Positions 34,509 through 46,039 of a stretch of 59,745 nucleotides of DNA are shown here, in pieces. A program made the translations under genes and the position numbers. Source of the DNA: Gnetum montanum. Its lineage: Eukaryota; Streptophyta; Gnetopsida; Gnetales; Gnetaceae. Every line of letters starts with the position of its first letter. The first letter of the stretch is position 1. Below the pieces are notes generated by a model, which had not been told where the DNA came from, did not search any database, and saw only the letters and a program-made list of their open reading frames with translations. Where the stretch lies: positions 5,399 to 65,143 of the forward strand of contig MNCI01027444.1 of the NCBI GenBank assembly GCA_015680685.1. Direction: 5' to 3'.

Positions 34509-36151
34509 TGAAACACCCCCAAATTTGAGCTCTTGGGTCTCAATTGCAAATTCATCTAAGTGTCAAAATTTGGCAAATATTTCTAAGTGTTAAGACTACA
34601 CTCCCCACTGCTAAGACTATGCTCTAGAGCATAGTTAGCATACTTGATGCAAATAGCCTAGATTTGCAAAATTTCTCTAAGTGTTGACAGTAGCTACAAA
34701 ATTTTCTAAGTTTCCTGACTACGCTCTCCCTACTAGGACTACACTTTAGAGCATAGTCAATGTAGTTTGCACTGAGATGACTAGCTTTGCAAACTTGCCT
34801 AAGTGTCAAGCTAGATGTTGTCGAGTTAGCTTGGGATGGAAGAAATAATTTGGTAGATTCTCTAACTTCTAAGGCTACACTCCCTACTACACTCTAGAGC
34901 GTAGTCAATGTAGTCTACACAAGGACATTAATTTTTGCCAAATTTTTCTAAGTTTCAAGGCTACACTTTCCTTGTCGGGACTACACTCTAGAGCATAGTT
35001 AGCATAGTTTGCATTGAACCTCATTTCTTGGAAAAATCCATCTAACTGTTGGACTATGCTTTAGAGTGTAGTTAGCATAATCATGAAAAATTACCTTTAG
35101 AGTCCTCTAGAACTCGATATTGACATACATCTCAGCTCCAACATTCCTTTAGCAAGCAAGATCAGCAATTTGCATTTCATTTGCACCCCCCATTTGCCCC
35201 TAAATTATACCTATGCTTAACACCACTCAAGAGAGTGGATAGTGTAGTACCATAGCATAGTCTCCAAAATTATATTATTTTTCATTATTTTCAGGTACAT
35301 TACGGTCTATTTGGCATTCACATTTGTAGTCTTGATAGAATTTTCATAGTTTGGCAGTCTCATAGGGTCCATTGGAGTACACTAGTAGAACACCATTTGC
35401 TTCAGTGGGAGTGTATTTGGGGCTAGCATAGTCCCAGCTACCCCTTTGCCATGTGGTGCCTGAGCCACAACTCATACTAACCCTCGTCCTATAAATACCT
35501 CAGTGCCTTACATTTTAGGGGTTTGGCAAACAGAAAGGAAAAGTTGGCATTTTGAAACACTCAACTAGCAAACTTGCATTCCAAGTGCTCCAATATTCAA
35601 GCACACTTGGCATTTGGTACACACCATTGCACCACCATAGCACCATTGCACATTCCGAGTACAACTTGTAGGATATCATGGTAGCCAACTTAGTAAGCTT
35701 AGATTTCATGGAAAATGTCACTTTTCGTAGTTTGAACACCCTGAGACTATGACTATGCTACCTACTACACCTATTTGTATACCGCGAACCTTCTCACCTT
35801 CTCTTTACAGTTAACTATGCTCCCCTACAAAACTTTTAGCATTCTTACTCACATTCTAGCACTCAATTGGTACTTCTCACTATTTTCTTACATACATTTG
35901 CTCATTTGCATCCTTATTTTGCACTATGGCTGGTGACTACTCCCATGGGCATCATGGACATCACAAACACTAAGCAAACCCTTGACACTCATTTCATTGT
36001 AACATCCATAAGTAATAGTTTGATCAACAAGACCATTCTAGGAACCCTACCTCCATTCCTACCAAGCCCTCATGTGGATGTGGGGTTAAGGCTATGCGAC
36101 TGTGGACCTCTTGGTATACCATTCCAACCTTTGACATTTTTAGTCACTATA
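34509..36151 (+). repeat. E4 5' LTR
   Basis: Starts TGAAACACCCCC and ends CACTATA next to the primer site. U3 holds about five modules of roughly 100 bp, each with a palindromic box related to ACTATGCTCTAGAGCATAGT (perfect at 34616-34635). TATA box CCTATAAATACC lies near 35489-35500. Confidence 0.9.
34560..35090 (+). repeat. U3 tandem modules with palindromic box in E4 5' LTR
   Basis: Palindrome-related boxes occur near 34616, 34738, 34870, 34978 and 35050, each preceded by a TTTCTAAGTGT-like segment. The same set occurs in the 3' LTR at 55425-55890. Such repeated palindromes may bind a dimeric regulator; that is inference. Confidence 0.7.
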
Positions 36152-36157
36152 GTTTTC

Positions 36158-36175
36158 TGGCACTAGAAGGAAGGC
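36158..36175 (+). other. E4 candidate primer-binding site
   Basis: TGGCACTAGAAGGAAGGC starts six bases after the LTR end. It does not match the tRNA-Asp site used by E1-E3. I do not assign the tRNA. Confidence 0.5.
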
Positions 36176-36384
36176 CTTTATCATTTCCCTCTTTAGCCAT
36201 CCCTTGATTGTTGTCTTGTGTGCTCTTTGCATCATTGGTTTAGATTGGACCCCATAGTTGATTCCCATGGAACCTTGTTTGACAACACCATAGTGTATAC
36301 TTTACACAACCAAATTCTAGGTGCTTAACAGAGCATCGTTGGCTCTAGCATAGTGAGCATAGTTAGTTTTGAGCATAGTCATAG

Positions 36385-36512
36385 AGTTAGTCATTTTTTC
36401 AGCAACTTATACTTAGTCATTTTTTTGTGCATTCTAGAGTTAGTCATTTTTGCATTTTTATACTTAGCCATTTTTCTTGCATTTTCATACTTAGTCATTT
36501 TTGTCCCTTTTG
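36385..36512 (+). repeat. Short tandem repeat in E4 leader, five copies of about 27 bp
   Basis: TTAGTCATTTTT or TTAGCCATTTTT recurs five times at 24-28 bp spacing with TGCATTTT-like fill. It creates an accidental hydrophobic ORF (36353-36535) that I do not take as a gene. Confidence 0.75.
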
Positions 36513-36559
36513 CCTCATCAACCTTTGCACTATGAACCCCAAGTAACCTTTGACCTCCA

Positions 36560-38310
36560 CTTCAAGCATGGTCATTGTTTAGCCTATTTAGTAAGAGATC
36601 CTTATTGAATTTCCTAGGGTTGGGGGTCTTGTCTTGGCATAGAGGTAATCTTTTAGGTAGTTCAACCTACCTCATGATGTCATGGTGCTCAATGACAAGC
36701 AATGCAACTTCATTTTCATAAAACGCTAGGTGGGTTTGTACATAGATTACCATGAAATGGACACCAAATGTAGTTATGAGCTCATTCATCGCAATGGGAG
36801 GGAATGGTTTCCTTCCAATATAGACTTCATCTTGCTCATAGAAGAGTACTAGTGGATGTTGGACAAACTCATCCACAACATGTGCCATGAGGTAGGGATT
36901 GACTAAGAGGAGCCCTTGTAGGGGGAGCTAGATGAGTTTGAGACTCAATCCGAGCATGATGACTTACTCCATGTCTCATTCTAGTAGACAACCTCTGCTT
37001 TTGTTCCTCCATTATCTCATAGCCCAATGTCACTGCCAAGATCAACGCATATGGCGGAAACTCATCAAACACAACAAATGCACAAGGATGTTGCTATGTC
37101 TTTTAGCTTTTCCTTTAGCATGTCCTTTGCCATCCCTCCATAGCCTATGCTACCTTCATAGCCTATCTAGCCTATTCAAGCCATTCAACCTACTATAGTA
37201 GCAACCATTACACCCACATAACCCTATGTGTACACTATGCACATTCCTCCCCTACCATATGTGACTCAGAAATCATTTGTCTTGCCTGTCATGTCAACAC
37301 CCTTTACAATAGCCCAAACCACAAACCTATGGGCCACCTAACAACCACAGTGGGTAGCTCAAACAACATAGCTTGCTATAACCATACTAGGCTTGGATTA
37401 AGAATTTTAGCTGATCTAAAGCCTCATCAAAGAGGTTAAGTGGCTCAAGGCTACATCCTCTTAAATCATCCAAGTGATGGACTTCTACCAGGATGATCCA
37501 ATCAGTTCTATAGTTCCACCATTAGCACTACCTATCAGGGTCCCACTACCCCAATTCACCAAATACAATAGTGAAGGGAACCCTAATGCCCATCTAGTTA
37601 CCTTCTAGTCAAAATGCCTCCTATTTCAGGCATGGCCAAATGCCATCATGTACATGTTTGCCATGTCCTTGATGGGAAAGGCACTAGATTGGTACTTCCT
37701 AGGGCCTCCATCACTTCTTTGGATGAGTTACTTACCCAATTCGTCACTTACTTCAATTACAACTTAAAGCCTAAGGCAACCCAAGATCAGTTGATGCAAG
37801 TGAAGCAAGGCCACTTAGAGCCTATGCAAAAATTCATTCAATGCTGGAGTGAATCACTGAATGAGATCTGTAAGATTATTATAGAAACACACTTTCTAGC
37901 CATTTTCAAAGGCACAGTGAATGACTTCATCAAGTCAAAGATGTATTACGTTACCCTACAGTCCTTAAGCCAAGCATTTGCTCAAACCAAGAGCATCTAA
38001 GATGTGGTGGAGGCTAGCAAGGATTTTGCCTACATGGCCTACAAAAATATGAACACAAAGAAAGAAAAAGACAAAACTACAAAGGTAAGCAAGCAACTAC
38101 AACCATTGCAATGGTGGCCAACAAGGCTAATCTAGCCAATGCCAAACCAACTGCCAAGCCATCCAAGAACCCGCCCAACAACAACAAGGTAGATGGCTTT
38201 AGCACAGTGACAAACAACCAGCTTGCATTGTTAATGGCCATGGCACTAGCTGCCACAAGTTCTAACTTTGAGTGCAAGGATCGCTCAAAGTACACACCAT
38301 GACCCATCAA
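36560..38310 (+). pseudogene. E4 gag
   Basis: A Pro/Gln/Ile-rich N-terminal part lies at about 37110-37330, then LPQFTKYNSEGNPNAHLVTF at 37540-37610, a capsid core with MYMFAMSLMGKALDWYF (37650-37695), and KQGHLEPMQKFIQCWSESLNEIC (37800-37870). This is the usual Retrotrans_gag layout of Tat-type elements. One frameshift lies near 37700 and several stops before. A Lys-rich tail follows; no clean zinc knuckle is seen. Confidence 0.8.
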
Positions 38311-38584
38311 GGGGTTGGAGCTTTAGGACCAAGTGCTTCATGCTATATGCATCTAACACCAAATAAGAAGATAATGGAAAAGAATTTCTTAATGCATTGG
38401 CACATGTTAAGTAGGCTTTGAAATAGAAAAACACAACCTTAAGCTTGTATAACTTGATAATGACCTCCTCTACCCATCACAAAGCATTAGTCCACATGTT
38501 GACCTTTATCCTTATCACAGAGGACATCTAGTAGATGAGCAATCCATCCATGCTATGATGTTACCTTCTCCCATATAGGAATTA

Positions 38585-39230
38585 AGTTGAACACCCTTGG
38601 AATTTCATGATGAGGTGATCAAGGTGGACCCTAAGAAGGGTCATGTCATTATTGCACCAATGTTTATCACCATCTGCATAGGGCAATACAAAATCCACAA
38701 GGTGCACATTGATGATGGGGCAGGAACAAATGTCATCCCATACATAGTTGTCAAAAGAATCAGTCTTTTTGATCAAATTAAACCAAAAAAGATAACATGC
38801 CTGAAGTCCTTCAAAAGATCATGTGTCATTGTAAGGGGAACGATCATAGTAGCCTTTGTGGAAAGGGAGCAATTCCCTACCATAGTCAAATTCATTGTAG
38901 TTGAGGACATGCTAGGCTTTAAACTTATTTTAGAAAGGCCATGGTTAGCCTAGCTATGGGCTACTCCTCCCCTATCCATCAAAAAATCCACCTTCCATAT
39001 GAAGGTGAAGAGATTATCATATATGATGACAATGTAGCCCCTTTGACCATTAGCAACATTGACATTGAACAGCGGTTAGTGGTGGAATTCCTTGATGACA
39101 CTCTTCCCATGAAGGAAAAAGATGAAAAATGTGAGGTGGACCAACCTGAGGAACCAATGGGAGCACTTGGCCTTCTAGAGGATGCTTTGTGGGTAGAACT
39201 ACCCTTTGAAATAGCTGATGAAGGTTAGGG
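38585..39230 (+). pseudogene. E4 protease-like domain and C-terminal tail
   Basis: Open for 118 codons from about 38597: MFITICIGQYKIHKVHIDDGAGTNVIPYIVVKR, then VVEDMLGFKLILERPWLA, the protease fold signature of Tat-type elements. The triad reads Asp-Asp-Gly. In another frame a SPIHQKIHLPYEGEEIIIYDDN tail follows, as in related elements where this region leads towards RT. Here the sense coding stops near 39230 and nothing resembling RT follows. Confidence 0.78.
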
Positions 39231-39599
39231 CAAGTACTGTATCATATTGTCTAGGCTATATGAATTCCCTAACCCACACTAGATTAGGAAACAACTATGT
39301 GACTAAGGCATTACCTTGGTCCAATGGGCACTAGATGCCTACACATCCCACTTCTACATGCTTTGCTTGTTTGTTTTTTGCATTTTTTTTTACATTTCAT
39401 GTTAGCTTGGTTATTCACATTTTTGCATTGTTTGCCTTATTATGTGTTTATTTTTTCTATTCGTGCATTTATTTCTTCTATTAATGCATTTTCACTAAGT
39501 TTACATTTTTTCTTGTTTACTTTTTAGTAGTTAATTTACACATAAAAACATCAAAATGCATAAAAATCATAAAAATTAAAAAATTAAAAAGTACTATGG

Positions 39600-39920
39600 T
39601 CCACCAAGGCTTAAAATTGACAATCTTTTCCCTTCAACACATGGCCTGAAAAGGCCTTAAACTATCATATGACCACCATGGCCTAAAATTGGCAATCCCC
39701 CTTGCATAGCATGGCCAGGAATGGTCTAGAACTACCAATGTCGCTTGCCATGGCCCTAAACTAGCATTGCATGGCCCACAATGGCCTAAAACTAGCAAAA
39801 CATTTATGTTGTCGCATGGCCCAAAATGGCCTTAAACTATCACTAGGGCCTGGAATGGCCTAAAACTATCAAAGCATTCTCTACATGTGTGGCCCAAAAT
39901 GGCCTAGAACTAGTAATCGC
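39600..39920 (+). repeat. E4 array A: eight degenerate units of about 40 bp
   Basis: Units read CATGGCCCAAAATGGCC followed by TTAAACTATCA or TAAAACTAGCA, with variable spacers. Eight copies of the GGCCTAAAACTA-like core are seen. The core resembles TAAACTAGCA in array B (53190-53830). It lies just downstream of the 3' end of the antisense gene block. Confidence 0.75.
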
Positions 39921-40115
39921 ATCAACTCATCACATCATTAACATCAAACACATAACAAATGAATACAAAAGTCTATTCATAAAATACTCCATGTAGCAAA
40001 AATCTACTACATCTCATAAATAATAATAATAATAATAGCATGATCTTCAACATTATACAGTAGAAATACACAAACGTACAAAAATTCCGAATGGTAGGGC
40101 TACATTAGGATATGC

Positions 40116-41818
40116 TTAACTAGTGGTGCTAGGTGGGGGTGAAGGCTTCTCTTCTCTTGTCATGCTGTTGGGGCCCACAACATTGTCTGGTGCCTGTCAA
40201 GAATAGCAATAATAAGACAAAAATTTGTAAGAAAGAGTGCAATATGCAACCCAAAAAAAAACCATAAAACAACATAAAAAACTAACCTAAGAGGGTCTCG
40301 CATCGACTATGTTTGAAGGTAGGTTATCAAGGCCCTCCTCCAAGCATCAAAGGATCTTGGCATCTGATAGCTACATCTAGTCCTCTTAGCTGAAGTCAAC
40401 ACCCACAAGGGTCTTGTGTTTGTTCATGGTGGTCCATGTAGGTAGTTGCATAGGAAATATGGCAGACAAGGTCTTCCATGTAGGCATGATAATCTTTCAC
40501 TCCAGGGAACCACTAACCACTCTGTGGTGAGTAAATATCTCGAAGGCCCATCTCTTGCCAATTGCCTCAACAAACATCTCAAGGTAGTGATGGTTAATAG
40601 ACTATTCTTTGAGCTAATGAAGATATGTATTTTTCTCATTCTTATAGTGGGGTTTGTGGTTTTTCTCCATATGCCTCTACTTGCACACCTTAGCACTAAA
40701 ATTTTTCCAATCTTGACTTTATTAGGAAAGCATATCCATTTTTAGCCTCTACTCAATAATCTCCCAAGTAGACTCATTCTTGCCCTAGATGATCAACTAA
40801 TACCTAGCATAGTTGATCTCTACAATCTACCAAGTACTATCTCCCCATGCTTGAGCTACCAAGAAGTCATATCGAGATTAGAGGTCCTCGATCTTCTTGT
40901 CCTAGCTCACCACTTTCTCTTGAAGCTTGTGCATGTGTTTCCATAGGTACTTGATCGAGCATCTGTAGCTCTATAACACTTTTGCATAGGAAAGCATGCA
41001 CTTGCTAGTTTCCTTGTACATACAGTGAGACACTTGCTCCACTTCGAGAGGGTACATAGGGATAGCATCCACCTTAGCCACCCAATTTGGATCTTAGTGT
41101 AGCTTAGAACCTATTGGCATGTAATAAGAAAATCACCATTAGCCATAGACTAAGCATAAAATCAGTAAGGTAACATAAATAAAACAACAATATGCATACT
41201 AAGTTTAGGATTCACTTGTTGTAGGTGATCTACCATATCCTCAACAACGCCTTTCATGAAGGTAAACTTGTCTAACATCTCTACCCATAGCTTCATGTGG
41301 TAGCTAGATACGAATGGTGGACTATTAGCAGGTACATCTGAGGCTACATAACAAAAATACAGAGTAACAACTAAACATCTAAGGATGCAATAGAAAAAGA
41401 GAAACAACAAATGACAATATAAGGTACATACCTAGCAAGCCCTCAGGTGTGAGGGCAGGGGCATCTCCTCGTTGTATACCATCAAAGAGGCTAGCAAAAT
41501 CACCCCTGTTAGAGTGAAATAGACCCTCCACCTCAAATTTCTAGAAGGCCTCTATGGCCTCATGTAACTCCTCCCTAGGCACTTCCTCCTCCTTAGCTTG
41601 AGGAGGGGCCACCTCTGCTATTGTTGTCATCATTGCTGTAGCAACCTTCTCACCTAATTTACAAACATAACATTTTAGCATTAACATAATTTAGTCAAAA
41701 AACACTAAAAATATGAGCATAAAAAATATATAAAATAAATGGATATATATATATATACACTAACCTACAACATCTATGCACAAGCTTAGGATTTTGAGGT
41801 GGATCTTCTTAGTGTTCA
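40116..41818 (-). pseudogene. Antisense gene block, 3' exons (B-F), no known family recognised
   Basis: Exons read down the minus strand: B (from about 41818) to 41765, C 41653-41432, D 41343-41200, E 41110-40287, F 40193-40116 ending in TAA. All four introns are GT-AG with T-rich 3' ends, and phases agree: 1, 1, 1 and 0. Exon E alone has 274 codons in one frame with about 20 stops, each one transition from CAG, CAA, CGA or TGG. Exon E contains a charged, coiled-coil-like stretch (KLQEKVV, KKIEDL) and later VEAIGKRWAFEIFTHHRV; exon F ends Pro-rich. I recognise no domain. It is a decayed gene carried opposite to E4 transcription. Confidence 0.65.
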
Positions 41819-41823
41819 CTTGT

Positions 41824-42676
41824 TGATAAATCGTGTTTTTCATCACTCCGATATTGGTGTGGCCACAATATTAGGTATGTGATATCATGGCCCAAGATGT
41901 GATATCATACATTCAATATTGCAAGGTTACTCCTGGGTCTATAAATACAGTGCCCTGGTGCACAATTGAAAGTACATTTTAGCAATCAAGTAGTGAAACT
42001 CTTGCAGTTTGTCCATTTCAAAGTTAGAATATTTTCCAACTGCTCACAGCAGAAGGTCTAAGTGTGAAGAGATCTTTATTCAAGCATTAATTTATCTGAG
42101 CACACCATTGTGTTGGCAATAAAGACAAGCTCTTTGATCCATTCCTTGTAGCACTTGAGATTTTGTTTCTTACGCATTTACATATTATTATTTCATGCAA
42201 TTTACATTAATGTTATTTATGCTACAATTAATTTTGATTAATTAAAAAAATTGTTAGGTTACACAAGCATGACCCCTTCGAGCATATGTGTGACACTTGG
42301 TAGCTTAGAGACAATTAGCGTTTGACAACCCAGTAGTGTCTGCACAAAGTTTAGGATGTGTCTGGGAAGTGGAAACAGTTACTTGTGTTAGGCTAGATTA
42401 GACCATAGTTTACTTAGCATTTAATCACTTTTACTTTCATTCTTATTATAGGCAAGTAATTTCATAAAAACAAAAAATAATAAAAATCTAATGCCTCAGT
42501 CACACTTAACCATACAATTACATTCCATAAGTGGGACTGGGAAGACAACAAACAAGCAACATGCACACATTTTTTAGCTCTAGCGTACTTAGTAATTACA
42601 ATTTGTGGAATTTAACTAGATCGCATGTGAACACCTGTGATTCATATGGTTGGACATAGGGGTACCTCACCTCTCA
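41824..42676 (+). repeat. E3 5' LTR
   Basis: 853 bp, TGATAAATCGTG to CCTCTCA, four bases before the primer site. GATATC motifs precede the TATA box GTCTATAAATACAG (near 41940); AATAAAGACAAGC follows in R. Aligns end to end with 51062-51928, with about one difference in ten in the U5 part. Confidence 0.9.
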
Positions 42677-42680
42677 TCAT

Positions 42681-42698
42681 TGGCACTACTGCCACGGA
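42681..42698 (+). other. E3 primer-binding site, tRNA-Asp-like
   Basis: TGGCACTACTGCCACGGA matches the tRNA-Asp primer site at 12 of 18 positions and has the same spacing from the LTR as in E1 and E2. Confidence 0.6.
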
Positions 42699-42837
42699 CT
42701 GTAGTTCTTCATGCACTATCTAAACCTAGTGAAACTTAGTAACCTTGTTGTTCAAACCCTAAGAGTTAAATCCTATGAAAAAAAATTATTATCATTAAAT
42801 TAAATCTCAACTGCACACTGTTTATTAACACAAAATT

Positions 42838-45330
42838 TCTTCTTCTCATAGGATCCCATCTCCACCCAGGGCTATTCAGGTGCCTCAACAATACTAGGTG
42901 GTATATGCTCATCCTGATGAGTATGTACTAGACTTTACCTTCATCTTGTATTAAGATGAATTGATGTGTTGGCACAATATGGAAGGCAACATTGTGTTGA
43001 TACTTGATTAATCTATTCTAGGAATTCTCCAACTAATGCTTGCATGACACAGGCTTGAACATCTTCATGGAGAATATGAAATGTGAGATCCTGACTCAAG
43101 GGATTATCATCCCACTGAAGTGCAAAGATTAAGGTATCGTTAGCTAGAGCATTAGAATGAGCTTGTGAAGGTTAAGGGGTCAAATATCTTTGCACCTCTA
43201 CTTGGCCCAATTGATGAAATTGATCACTTCTTTAGTGATTCTCCTCTCTTTGATTTTTTTCAAGGAGCCCTTAACTAGAATGTATAATCCACAATCCACA
43301 ATACAAGTTCTGGTCAAAATAGATCAAATGAAAAAAATGGATCTAGAGAATCAAGTTAAGAAAAGGGAGACAAAGGAGATCATGATCATGATTGTGGTTG
43401 CAAGCATCGAAGAAAGGATGATAGGCATCAACGTAAAGTGAGTTCCCCTTCTTCTTTCCCTTCATCATCATCATCTTCTTCATTTGGTTTAGAGCATGGA
43501 CACAAAAGGAATAACCATGATGGAGGTGACCAACAGGACCAAAACAATAGAAAGGACCATCAGGACAGTTGTGATCGAAGATGTGGGCAATCTAGAGAGT
43601 CCCATAATCAAGAAAGAAGGGATAGTAGGGAACATCGTAGGCACCACCATCATGGCCTTGATGAAACTCTACTTGCTACTAGGGGCATGTTGAATATTGT
43701 AGAGGCTATGAGGATTCTAATAAGGCATATGAAGGACAGTAGAATAAAGAGGCTGGATATGAATAACATTCCTCAATTTGAGGGAGAATATGATGCTAAT
43801 CCACAAAATCATCTTTAGGCCTTTCAAGATGCATGTGCCTTGTAGAACATTGAAAATGATTGGGAAAAGCTGAAATTATTTCCAAGGAAACTTATAAAGG
43901 AAGTGAAAAGTTGGTATCGATCCTTGGATCCAAAATCAATCAGGTATTAGAGTACGATGTTGGAACTATTCAATGAAAAATATCAAATGTACTCCCAAGT
44001 ATCCAATCTAAAAGAAAAAATTTAAGGGTGGAAACAAGAAAATCATGAACCCTTGGATGCTACTATTGGCTGATACTACTCTCTATTACATAGGTGTGCT
44101 AGCCATGGATACTCTTAGCTTGATCAGCTTTACCATATCATAGATGGATTGTAGTCTGAAACTAGGAAAACCCTTAGTGTTTATGGCCAAGGGAGATTGA
44201 CAGAGTTAAGTGTTCATCAGATTCAAAAATTAATTGAGCAGGTAACCAAGGAGGAGGGAGACTTGAGAAAACATGAAAGTGCAGAAGAATATAGAAGGGA
44301 CCCTTCTATTCGGAAAATGGGGGTTTGCTTTTGTGACAGTGAGGATGAATTCACTAGAAATGAGGTGGTGAATTAGAAAACCTTACCATTCCAGAAATTG
44401 CAATAAAAAATTATGGCTAAGGTTGATCAATTATAGGACTCCCTGGACAATAAGTTTCAAGATATCTTAAAAATTTCTAATGAGTCCAAGAAGCAAAGTG
44501 GTGAGTATGAGAGCTAGAGGCATAAGGAAGTTGAGCGTGCCATATCTAAGGGTAAAGGTAAAATGGTTGTGATAGAGATGGCTACAAATAGTGATTCAGA
44601 TGATGATGGTAGATGTGATGTCTGCCAGTATAAACATCCTAAGGGATGTTGTCCAATTGTATCACACTTACAGGAATCTATGATGGATGCCTTACATCCA
44701 CGACTTGCACAAAGGCAAATGCCCAAAAGATTGCTTTATCCACAAGGCAATCCTCAACAGCTCCACCAACCATAGTAATACTATCCAAGTGGAATCTCTT
44801 TACAACTTTATGAATTATACCAGCAATGGCAAAAACCACAATTATGGGCATCACCACCTCCAAGATAACACTACCCATATCGGTAACTAGATCCCTACGG
44901 TTACTATGTTTAGCAACCTTCATCTTCAGGGGATTATTCTAGTCATGTTGCTACTTACCAACCTCACCATTACCCTCCTAAAACATAACAATCACCCTAT
45001 CTAAGGAGGGATGCCACCTATTATCCTCATGTACCTTCTATATCTGCACATACTCCTCCACCTCCTACAAAACTACCACTTGCTATGTGCATGCAAGGTG
45101 ACTTGCCTACACAACCACAACAAAGGAATGCTACGAGGGAAGTTAATCTACAAATGGTTAACCCATTAAGTGGGTTGTAACCATGAACAAATAAAAGACC
45201 CTTCTTCTGACCTCACAGTCCACCAAAGCCCTCAACCACATTGGTGGTTGGTAACCCTACTCCTTCAACTTTCTATATTTCCACTTTATCCAAGACCCCT
45301 TCAAAAAAAAATCCTTCTCGAATCCATACT
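42838..45330 (+). pseudogene. E3 gag
   Basis: The N-terminal SSHRIPSPPRAIQVP corresponds to E1 MSSHRREVSNPPVP. Then come a Ser- and His/Arg/Asp-rich stretch (43438-43650), the LLATRGMLNIVEAMRILIRHMKDS segment, capsid motifs VKSWYRSLDPKSIR and NEKYQMYSQVSNL (43900-44020), and an acidic region. A Cys-His motif CDVCQYKHPKGCCP is at 44614-44652, then a Pro/His/Tyr-rich tail. Stops break it, mostly at Gln codons. Confidence 0.82.
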
Positions 45331-45399
45331 ATAATGCTGACACATGTTGTATCCGATCGGATTTGAGCTAGTAATCTACCCAGAAAATTAGCTGATCCT

Positions 45400-45840
45400 A
45401 GAAGTCCCATAGTTTACTTGCAAATTATTGGGAATGAGCCTTGTAAAGCTCTTCTTGACTTTGGTTCTAATATTAATTTGATCTCACATGAAATGTATAC
45501 AATGTGGAACCTTCCTCCTTTGAAGAAGAATAACATCTGACTAGAACTGGTAGACCAATCCATCACTAGTCCATTAGGACTAGTTGAAGATATTGTTAGC
45601 ACCATTTGTGGGTTGTCAAATCCCACTGATTTCCTAGTAATCAAAGTGGAGAACTAGAAGGGGGTCTTTCTAATTATTATGGGAAGTGTGTGGCTAAGTA
45701 CTATTGATGCCAAAATGGGCATTAGAGATATTTTCTTAGAAATATCAAAAGAAAATAAATTTGGAAAGATTGAGAAGAAGAGAGTTCCATTTATTGCGTA
45801 CAACGATTCAAGGTGCCATTGTGTGTAGAAGATATGATTA
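45400..45840 (+). pseudogene. E3 aspartic protease
   Basis: NEPCKALLDFGSNINLISHEM, LVEDIVSTICGLSNPTDFLVI and IIMGSVWLS show the fold. The triad is Asp-Phe-Gly (GAC-TTT-GGT, 45457-45465); TTT is one C-to-T change from Ser TCT. Catalysis would be lost. Confidence 0.88.
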
Positions 45841-46039
45841 GTAAAGAAAACATCTATCTCTACATGCAAGCAGTGTGCACTAGAAGCTAAGATCTAGAGA
45901 TTTCTGTATGAAAAAACCACAAAACAAGAAGGTAATCAGTGGTTGACAATTGATGCTAGCATCAGTACATTATGGATGGAACCAACTGAGAGCCTAACGT
46001 AAAAGTACGTTGCAAGTATGGATAAACTCGAGCAAGTTC

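Noticed and set aside
36353-36535. Hydrophobic 60-codon ORF resembling a membrane peptide
   Set aside because: It is produced by the 27-bp TTAGTCATTTTT tandem repeat in the E4 leader.
36667-37072. Minus-strand ORFs in the E4 gag region as part of a second antisense gene
   Set aside because: The plus strand here leads into the Pro-rich start of gag; I saw no splice-consistent continuation on the minus strand.
40020-40040. AAT microsatellite
   Set aside because: Only about five to six units; ordinary simple repeat.
40424-40696. 90-codon open minus-strand ORF as the real antisense protein
   Set aside because: Another frame through the same stretch stays in phase with the upstream and downstream exons over 274 codons, with stops explained by transitions; the open ORF is a shadow.
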